The notes under the pieces: model-generated
The model's database searches: none
Told to the model about the DNA's origin: nothing
The model's input: only the letters and a program-made list of their open reading frames with translations
Made by a program: the position numbers and the translations under genes
Part shown: piece after piece, positions 20,968 through 26,247 of the stretch
Numbering within the stretch: position 1 is the first letter of the stretch
How the letters are laid out: every line of letters begins with the position of its first letter
Source: a virus
Virus record (IMG/VR): IMGVR_UViG_3300025889_000828
Coordinates: 1 to 26,247 of that record
Direction: 5' to 3' (one strand)
Length of the DNA stretch: 26,247 bases

Positions 20968-23900
20968 ATGAGTGATATTAGACTAGACATACCAGATATT
21001 AGTGTCATAGTTAATACTGGCGATAATTACAATGTTAATCTGCACAGATCACAAACTGTTGCAATTAACAAAGATAATTATTTCCGTGTTGCAGACCTAG
21101 CTACGTCCGCAAGTTATGCGGTTACTGCTAGTTATGTTGCCGGAGATGCCGGAGTCGCTGATTGGTCAGAAATTACCAACAAACCAACGGTAGTTTCTAG
21201 TTCAACACAAATTCAACTTGGTCAAATTAGTGGAACCACGTTTGGATCAGCAAATTTTACCTTTCCACAATCTCTATTTGTTGAAGGGCCTCTTTCCGCA
21301 TCATCAATTACTGGATCATTCAAAGGTGACGGTTCCCAACTTACGGGACTCGTTACCGATCTTCGTATTAGTGGGTCAAGTGGCGCCGATGTAGTATCGC
21401 TGCTCACCGACGATCTAACGGTCACAGGAATAAACGGTCTTGTCGCCACGGTAACAGACAATACAATAACAATTGATGTTCCAGTTGCATTGACTTCCTC
21501 ATTGTTTGGTACGGCAAGTATCGCAGAAAATATTACTCTTATTGATGCTGGTACTTATACCACGGGAAGTGATTCGGTCATTATTCCAACTCCAAGTGGC
21601 GGACTAAGCTATACTACCAGTGCAAGTCACGCATTGTTCGCTGATTCAGCAAGTATTCACGGTACAATAGGATATATTCCACGGTGGAATACATCGACAT
21701 CCTTGACACAAAGCATTTTGTACCAAACAGCATCCGGCATCCTCATCAATTCAACCACACAACATACACCAGAATCTCCCGATGTGTTGGGGGTATATGC
21801 TGGCGTGACGGATTCATACAACGCCGTTTCCGTTCACGGAACAATAGACAATTACCTTCAGATCAACATTAAAAATTTTGATGGTGGAACAACCGCATCA
21901 TCTGATATTGTAGCGACTGCTGATACTGGTAACGAGTCAGCCGGATACATTAATATGGGCATCAACGGGAGCGGATATACTGGTTCCTTCATTGGTGGTG
22001 CTCTAGATGCATATCTGTATTCTACTGGCAGTGAATTGTTGATCGGTAATATTTCCGAAGGATACGGCATTACGTTCTTTACAAGTGGACCGAATGTTGA
22101 CAATACGGGTCGAATGTTTATCACACCAGATGGCACTGTTGGCATTAACACACGAGAAACCACCACGGGATTTCCAGAAACGTTATTTGTTCGTGCATTA
22201 AATGACAACACGTACAATCTCATTACCGCAAAAAGCAAGATAGATGCATACAGTCAGTTCAATCTTCAGAATGAAGGAACAGGATCATATTCGTCCGCAG
22301 ACATTGTGGCTACCGCAGACAATGGTAATGAACGTGGTAATTTCATTAATATCGGTATCAATGGCAGTCAATACATAGGCGATTTTACTGGCGATTACGG
22401 AAACGCAAATGACGCATACCTGTATTCAACCGGAAGTAGTGGACATCTTCATATTGGAGAAGCGAGTCCAACGGGTGAAGTAACTATCTTTGCCGGTGGT
22501 ACTGATTTTGAAACCACCAGCAAACTCCGCATTCGAGCAAACAATCAACATGAATTGAGCGGATCGTTGTTTATAAGTGGGTCGCTTACGGTGTCGGGAT
22601 CGTCAACGTTTACAAATATTGGACCAGCAGTACTCAGCGGTTCATTGAACGTCACCAATGGCATCACGGGTTCACTCAATTACAATAATATAGTGGAAGT
22701 ACCTGACGGTTTGGTGAGTAGCTCCAATCAGATTACTGAAGCACTACCTGCTGGCTTGATATCAAGCTCAGAACAAATCAATACAGGATCGTTTAGTGGT
22801 TCATTCATCGGTACATTAACTGGTACAATTGAAAGCGCATCATATGCAACTACCGCAAGTTACGCATTAGTGGCAGTTGCTGAAGTACCTCAAGGAACCG
22901 TATCCAGTTCTACTCAAATTGATTACACACAAATACAGAACCAACCGACAACAATTGCAACCGCGTCATATGTAACGTATGCAAATGTAGCAGACAAACC
23001 TGCGTTAGTTTCCGCATCATCGCAGATATCATACACAGGACTAACAGATATTCCATCAAATATTATCAGTAATTCTGCACAGTTGCCAGTAGGAATTGTC
23101 AGTTCATCAACACAGATATTGAACTACAATACCTTTGCAACAACCGCGTCAAATGTATTCGACGCAGATCAAATTATTACTGGTTCATTATACATTACAA
23201 ATAATTTACATGTTTTTGGATCATCATCGGTCAGTTATATTTCACAAAGTACATTGGACATTGGCACTAACATAATAACGGTCAATGTACAAAATCCATC
23301 GGTACGATATGGTGGATTAGCAGTCATTGATTCCGCATCATCTCCTCGTGTATCTGGTTCACTGTTGTTTGATTCCGTTGAAAATCAATGGTTGTTTATT
23401 CATCAAGATCAAGCAAATATTACGTCATCTATATTATTGATGGGACCGGAAACCTATAATAATGTAGGCAACGAAACACACCCAACAACTAATCGGGTGA
23501 TGAAGTCCATCAACGATGAACATCTTGGCGATTCACAAATTACCGATGATGGAACAACTGTTAGTATTCCGGGAAACCTAACGGTATCAGGAGTTGTGAG
23601 TGCGTCACAATTCACAGGATCATTATTTGGTACGGCTACAACAGCATCATACGCACTACCGGCAGGATTACCTTCTGGAGTAGTATCCAGTAGTAATCAA
23701 ATTTCACAATTCGGTAACATCCGTTTACAAGTAGGAACTACGGGTAAAAATAGTGGTGCATCGTTCTATCTTAACTCCAATACAAGAACGGCAACGGATT
23801 CAACATCACCACAACAAGATACCGCATTCTTAATTCAATCCGCTGGATTAACCACGGTTAACGTATATTTGATGCAGGGTAATGCTATAGCCTCTGGTTC

Positions 23901-24117
23901 GAGTAATTCTACACTTGTGGGTGTGGCAAGAAATGCAAATGGAATGGATTTCTCAGAAGCAACACTAATCGCAAGTTCGTCGGCAAACTTATTACAACAT
24001 AGTATTCAAACATGGACATTCTCTGGATTGAGTTTGGCTCAATTTGATTCAATTCATATTTACGTTGATCCTACAAGTGCGCCGGGCACGTTGTTCGGTG
24101 TGGTCGTGGTAAGTTAA
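20968..24117 (+). CDS. Large Ser/Gly/Thr-rich fibre-type structural protein
   Basis: A 1049-aa protein made of short beta repeats: (T/S)ASYA, SGSLTVSGS, TGSFxGDGSxL, and VSSSxQI linked to IxxxP motifs. Such sequences form elongated beta-structured fibres or whiskers and are typical of structural proteins of marine T4-like phages. Residues about 290-395 and 420-530 are a duplicated domain (DIVATAD.GNE, GINGS.Y.G.F, DAYLYSTGS). The end (about 910-1049; LQVGTTGKNSGASFYLNSNT ... GTLFGVVVVS) is a non-repetitive beta-rich domain that could be a tip or receptor-binding part, as inference. The gene follows a tail-tube terminator and its own box. Whether it is a tail fibre or a baseplate fibre cannot be told. 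Confidence 0.75.
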   Translation: MSDIRLDIPDISVIVNTGDNYNVNLHRSQTVAINKDNYFRVADLATSASYAVTASYVAGDAGVADWSEITNKPTVVSSSTQIQLGQISGTTFGSANFTFPQSLFVEGPLSASSITGSFKGDGSQLTGLVTDLRISGSSGADVVSLLTDDLTVTGINGLVATVTDNTITIDVPVALTSSLFGTASIAENITLIDAGTYTTGSDSVIIPTPSGGLSYTTSASHALFADSASIHGTIGYIPRWNTSTSLTQSILYQTASGILINSTTQHTPESPDVLGVYAGVTDSYNAVSVHGTIDNYLQINIKNFDGGTTASSDIVATADTGNESAGYINMGINGSGYTGSFIGGALDAYLYSTGSELLIGNISEGYGITFFTSGPNVDNTGRMFITPDGTVGINTRETTTGFPETLFVRALNDNTYNLITAKSKIDAYSQFNLQNEGTGSYSSADIVATADNGNERGNFINIGINGSQYIGDFTGDYGNANDAYLYSTGSSGHLHIGEASPTGEVTIFAGGTDFETTSKLRIRANNQHELSGSLFISGSLTVSGSSTFTNIGPAVLSGSLNVTNGITGSLNYNNIVEVPDGLVSSSNQITEALPAGLISSSEQINTGSFSGSFIGTLTGTIESASYATTASYALVAVAEVPQGTVSSSTQIDYTQIQNQPTTIATASYVTYANVADKPALVSASSQISYTGLTDIPSNIISNSAQLPVGIVSSSTQILNYNTFATTASNVFDADQIITGSLYITNNLHVFGSSSVSYISQSTLDIGTNIITVNVQNPSVRYGGLAVIDSASSPRVSGSLLFDSVENQWLFIHQDQANITSSILLMGPETYNNVGNETHPTTNRVMKSINDEHLGDSQITDDGTTVSIPGNLTVSGVVSASQFTGSLFGTATTASYALPAGLPSGVVSSSNQISQFGNIRLQVGTTGKNSGASFYLNSNTRTATDSTSPQQDTAFLIQSAGLTTVNVYLMQGNAIASGSSNSTLVGVARNANGMDFSEATLIASSSANLLQHSIQTWTFSGLSLAQFDSIHIYVDPTSAPGTLFGVVVVS
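21841..22557 (+). repeat. Duplicated domain within the large fibre-type gene
   Basis: Two protein-level copies, roughly 21841-22149 and 22233-22557. Both have DIVATADxGNE, then (I/M)NxGINGSxYxGxF, and DAYLYSTGS. DNA between the copies has diverged, so the duplication is not recent. Confidence 0.8.
22690..23150 (+). repeat. Degenerate VSSSxQI / IxxxPxx(L/I)VSSS repeats in the fibre-type gene
   Basis: Units encoding VPDGLVSSSNQI, PAGLISSSEQI, VPQGTVSSSTQI, KPALVSASSQI, PSNIISNSAQL and PVGIVSSSTQI follow each other. Further copies are at about 21170-21210 and 23650-23705, and in both later fibre-type genes. Confidence 0.75.
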
Positions 24118-24135
24118 TTAATGAGTTATTATTCA

Positions 24136-24143
24136 ATATTTAT
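24136..24143 (+). promoter_or_regulatory. ATATTTAT box, putative late promoter
   Basis: In the 48-base gap between the large fibre-type gene and the next, 22 bases before the ATG at 24166. Confidence 0.45.
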
Positions 24144-24165
24144 ACATTCGAATAACGAGTAATAC

Positions 24166-24696
24166 ATGGCAATAAACCGATTTATACCGCTACATAGTTC
24201 TCAATCTGGAGCAATTCCCACCGCAAGTGGATTGTTTCCGGGAGAACTTGCGATTAATACCGCAGATGGTAAATTATTTACTAGACACGGTGATCAAGTT
24301 ATTGCGTTAAACGATACCACAAATTTTGTTTCTAGCAGTCAACAAGTTATAAATCATATTAATAATCAACCAATTACCCCGCTATCCGTATTGGCAACAT
24401 CATTCACGGGGTCATTTACGGGTTCTTTTTATGGCGATGGGTCTAATCTCAATTTCACGACTTTAAACACCAACCAGACAACAGATAGTGAGTTGGTGGT
24501 CGGCAACATATACAACAATTATCAAAATAGACAAAAAACAATATTTAAAAAGGGTGACCTTGAGGTTTCTGGATCGGTCACGATTTCTACCGAAGGACTC
24601 CTCATTTTATCTCCCCGCACTGCCCCGATTCCTGCGGTAAGTGGAGGACTTTTCTATTCCTCGTCGGGGGAATTATTCATAGGAACCTCTATTTAA
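24166..24696 (+). CDS. Small fibre-type structural protein
   Basis: A 176-aa protein. The N-terminal part IPLHSSQSGAIPTASGLFPG then ELAINTADGKLFTRHGDQVI is the well-known phage fibre start pattern (P....L..GELAINT.DGKLF....). The middle carries SFTGSFTGSFYGDGSNL and VSSSQQVI, shared with the genes on both sides, and the end is a short beta-rich stretch (GGLFYSSSGELFIGTS). It is probably a fibre or fibre-connector subunit. Each gene in this region has its own upstream ATATTTAT box. Confidence 0.75.
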   Translation: MAINRFIPLHSSQSGAIPTASGLFPGELAINTADGKLFTRHGDQVIALNDTTNFVSSSQQVINHINNQPITPLSVLATSFTGSFTGSFYGDGSNLNFTTLNTNQTTDSELVVGNIYNNYQNRQKTIFKKGDLEVSGSVTISTEGLLILSPRTAPIPAVSGGLFYSSSGELFIGTSI

Positions 24697-24709
24697 GTAA
24701 AGTATAATG

Positions 24710-24717
24710 ATATTTAT
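24710..24717 (+). promoter_or_regulatory. ATATTTAT box, putative late promoter
   Basis: In AATGATATTTATTG, 60 bases before the ATG at 24778. This is a longer leader than at most sites. Confidence 0.45.
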
Positions 24718-24777
24718 TGTAGTATCAATTAATGGTTATTCAACCCCGTAGAACACCAACCATTTACAGAGAAGCAT

Positions 24778-26247
24778 ATGGCAACTTGGCGCAAGATAAT
24801 AGTATCTGGGTCAGACGCTGAACTAAACTCGTTAAACGTAGTCTCCGGCATAACGCTCGGTTCAGGACAAATCATCTCATCCAGTGCAACAGACACAAAA
24901 CTTTCCGGTTCATTCACCGGTTCGTTTGCTGGTAATTTTAACGCGGAGACGTTTAGCTTTGACATGGACAACTTTGGCGCCGATCTATCGGGAAATACAT
25001 TAGTAGGTACTGATGTAATTCTTGTTTCTGACGGTGGCACGGATGGCCACGGCACTATTAGTCAACTTGCAAGCCCCCTCGCTGGCACAGGACTTGAAGC
25101 AAATTCGGGCACCATTCGAATTGCAAGTACCGCGGCAGGAGATGGGTTGTCTGGTGGAAGTGGTACCGCTCTCTCGGTAGACACTGCCTCGGCTCACTTT
25201 ACTGGTGGCGTTAAGACCAAACTTAACACCGAAGGTGTGGTCAGTAGTTCTGCACAAGTTGATGTAAGAAATACTACTGGTATTGCAACAATTGCAACAA
25301 CCGGATCAAATAGTTTCACTGGTGTTCAAACAATTACAGATACCACCAACAGTACCACATATGCCGATGGTGCGTTAGTTGTACAAGGTGGTGTAGGTGT
25401 CGCAAAGGATGTCAATATCTCAGGATCATTGACTGTACTTGGACTCCTGTCCGCAGTATCATCCTCGATTCAATACGTTACGTCATCCCAACTTATTGTT
25501 GCAGACAATAAAATCGCCGTCAATACCACGGACCTAGTACGGTTCGGTGGATTGTCGGTATATGACTCAGGATCGTCCGCAACAACCGCTTCAATTTATT
25601 GGGACAGCCAAAATCACAAGTTTGTTTACGAAAACCTTAGTGGATTGGATTACGGTAGTGCGATGTTCATCGGTGGTCCGAAGAACCTTGGATCACTTGG
25701 CGATGAAGTAGGATTAACCGCAGGACGTATCCCAGTTGCAACTGGTGATGACCACATTGATACTAACCCAGCATCAAGTTCATTGTACATTGACTTTGCT
25801 GATGGAAAAACCTATGTAGAAAGTGGATTATACGTTACCGGATCAGTCAGTTCCTCAGTCGGATTCTGGGGTGACGGTAGTAACCTTACTGGTGTAGTTT
25901 CAACACTCGCAGTCACAGGTTCGGACGGCGCAAGTATCACAACTGGTACCGTCAACCTCAAGACTCAAGCAATTACCTACAGTGCCGGCGAAGGTATTGA
26001 TATCTCGGTAACCGATCAAACGGTTAGTATCTCAGGTGAAGACGCATCAACCACCAATAAAGGTGTTGCATCATTCAGTTCAACTTACTTCACCACCACA
26101 GGTGGTGCGGTATCTGTCTCTGCAAGTGCAATTACCGAAACAGAACTCAACGCATCAGTTGCTGGCACAGGTTTGAGTGGTGGCAATGGTACCGCACTTT
26201 CTGTTGATTACGGCTCCACATCAGGTACCGCAGTTCAAGGTAATACC
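24778..26247 (+). CDS. Fibre-type structural protein, 3'-truncated by window end
   Basis: An open frame of 490 codons from ATG 24778 to the last base, with no stop, so the protein is longer. AGAGAAG precedes the start. The N-terminus MATWRKIIVSGSDAELNSLN is a typical start of structural proteins in marine T4-like phages. The body repeats GTGLSGG.GTALSVD (two clear copies, near residues 120-140 and 463-480), SGSLTV, VSSSAQV and FWGDGSNLTGV, with GGLSVYDSGSSATTASIYWD near residue 257 similar to the GGLAVIDSASSPRVSGSLLF segment of the large fibre-type protein. This suggests the genes arose by duplication of a common module. Probably a fibre or large baseplate component. Confidence 0.8.
   Translation, partial: MATWRKIIVSGSDAELNSLNVVSGITLGSGQIISSSATDTKLSGSFTGSFAGNFNAETFSFDMDNFGADLSGNTLVGTDVILVSDGGTDGHGTISQLASPLAGTGLEANSGTIRIASTAAGDGLSGGSGTALSVDTASAHFTGGVKTKLNTEGVVSSSAQVDVRNTTGIATIATTGSNSFTGVQTITDTTNSTTYADGALVVQGGVGVAKDVNISGSLTVLGLLSAVSSSIQYVTSSQLIVADNKIAVNTTDLVRFGGLSVYDSGSSATTASIYWDSQNHKFVYENLSGLDYGSAMFIGGPKNLGSLGDEVGLTAGRIPVATGDDHIDTNPASSSLYIDFADGKTYVESGLYVTGSVSSSVGFWGDGSNLTGVVSTLAVTGSDGASITTGTVNLKTQAITYSAGEGIDISVTDQTVSISGEDASTTNKGVASFSSTYFTTTGGAVSVSASAITETELNASVAGTGLSGGNGTALSVDYGSTSGTAVQGNT

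Noticed and set aside
24121-24162. A 13-codon frame (ATG...TAA) between two fibre-type genes
   Set aside because: No ribosome binding site, overlaps the ATATTTAT box, and too short to support.
948-24717. Reading the ATATTTAT boxes as T4-type TATAAATA promoters firing on the - strand
   Set aside because: No - strand genes exist in the window, and the boxes sit at promoter distance from + strand starts; antisense late transcription cannot be excluded but is less simple.

Overview
The window is a 26 kb piece of the late (virion structural) region of a T4-like myovirus. Every gene lies on the + strand and genes are tightly packed: the longest non-coding stretch is about 150 bases, between the tail tube gene and the next gene. 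Recognisable proteins are the large terminase (gp17, 5' end outside the window), portal (gp20), prohead protease (gp21), scaffold (gp22), major capsid protein (gp23), neck and tail-completion proteins (gp13-, gp14- and gp15-like), tail sheath (gp18) and tail tube (gp19). The 3' end holds long Ser/Gly/Thr-rich fibre-type genes, the last of which runs off the window. Base composition is moderately AT-rich (judged by eye, not counted). The mix of conserved phage hypotheticals resembles uncultured marine or freshwater T4-like phages. The host cannot be named from this sequence. Several strong TTTTGGAGA leaders show that it uses Shine-Dalgarno initiation.

Layout: (1) 1-918, C-terminal nuclease half of terminase. 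(2) 991-5188, eleven small genes between terminase and portal, often with ATGA stop/start overlaps; they include an EF-hand protein, a DUF5856-like protein, a 37-aa membrane peptide, a Thr/Pro/Ser repeat protein, an HNH endonuclease and a DUF5661-like protein. (3) 5199-9146, portal, two helical proteins in the positions T4 uses for core proteins, and the prohead protease. (4) 9148-11112, five accessory genes: a histone-tail-like basic protein, a DUF3008-like protein, a HAD phosphatase-fold protein, a two-helix membrane protein and a phage-encoded ribosomal protein bS21. (5) 11237-13970, scaffold and major capsid, then a strong terminator and a free-standing GIY-YIG endonuclease. (6) 14743-20461, neck, tail completion, sheath and tube. 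(7) 20614-26247, fibre/baseplate-type proteins built from repeated motifs.

The main genes work together in head and tail assembly. gp22 scaffold and gp23 shell assemble on the gp20 portal, gp21 cleaves core and shell proteins after (L/I)xE, gp17 packages DNA, neck proteins close the head, and the gp18/gp19 tail is attached. Three observations go beyond this. An ATATTTAT box recurs in nearly every intergenic gap and looks like a diverged late promoter. Many small proteins near terminase and portal begin with a short N-terminal segment ending in (L/I)xE, like the capsid-targeting peptides of T4 internal proteins, so they may be packaged in the head. The phage also carries its own bS21, next to the scaffold gene. 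Relative to T4, the 13-14-15 and 18-19 blocks lie downstream of gene 23 instead of flanking gene 17.
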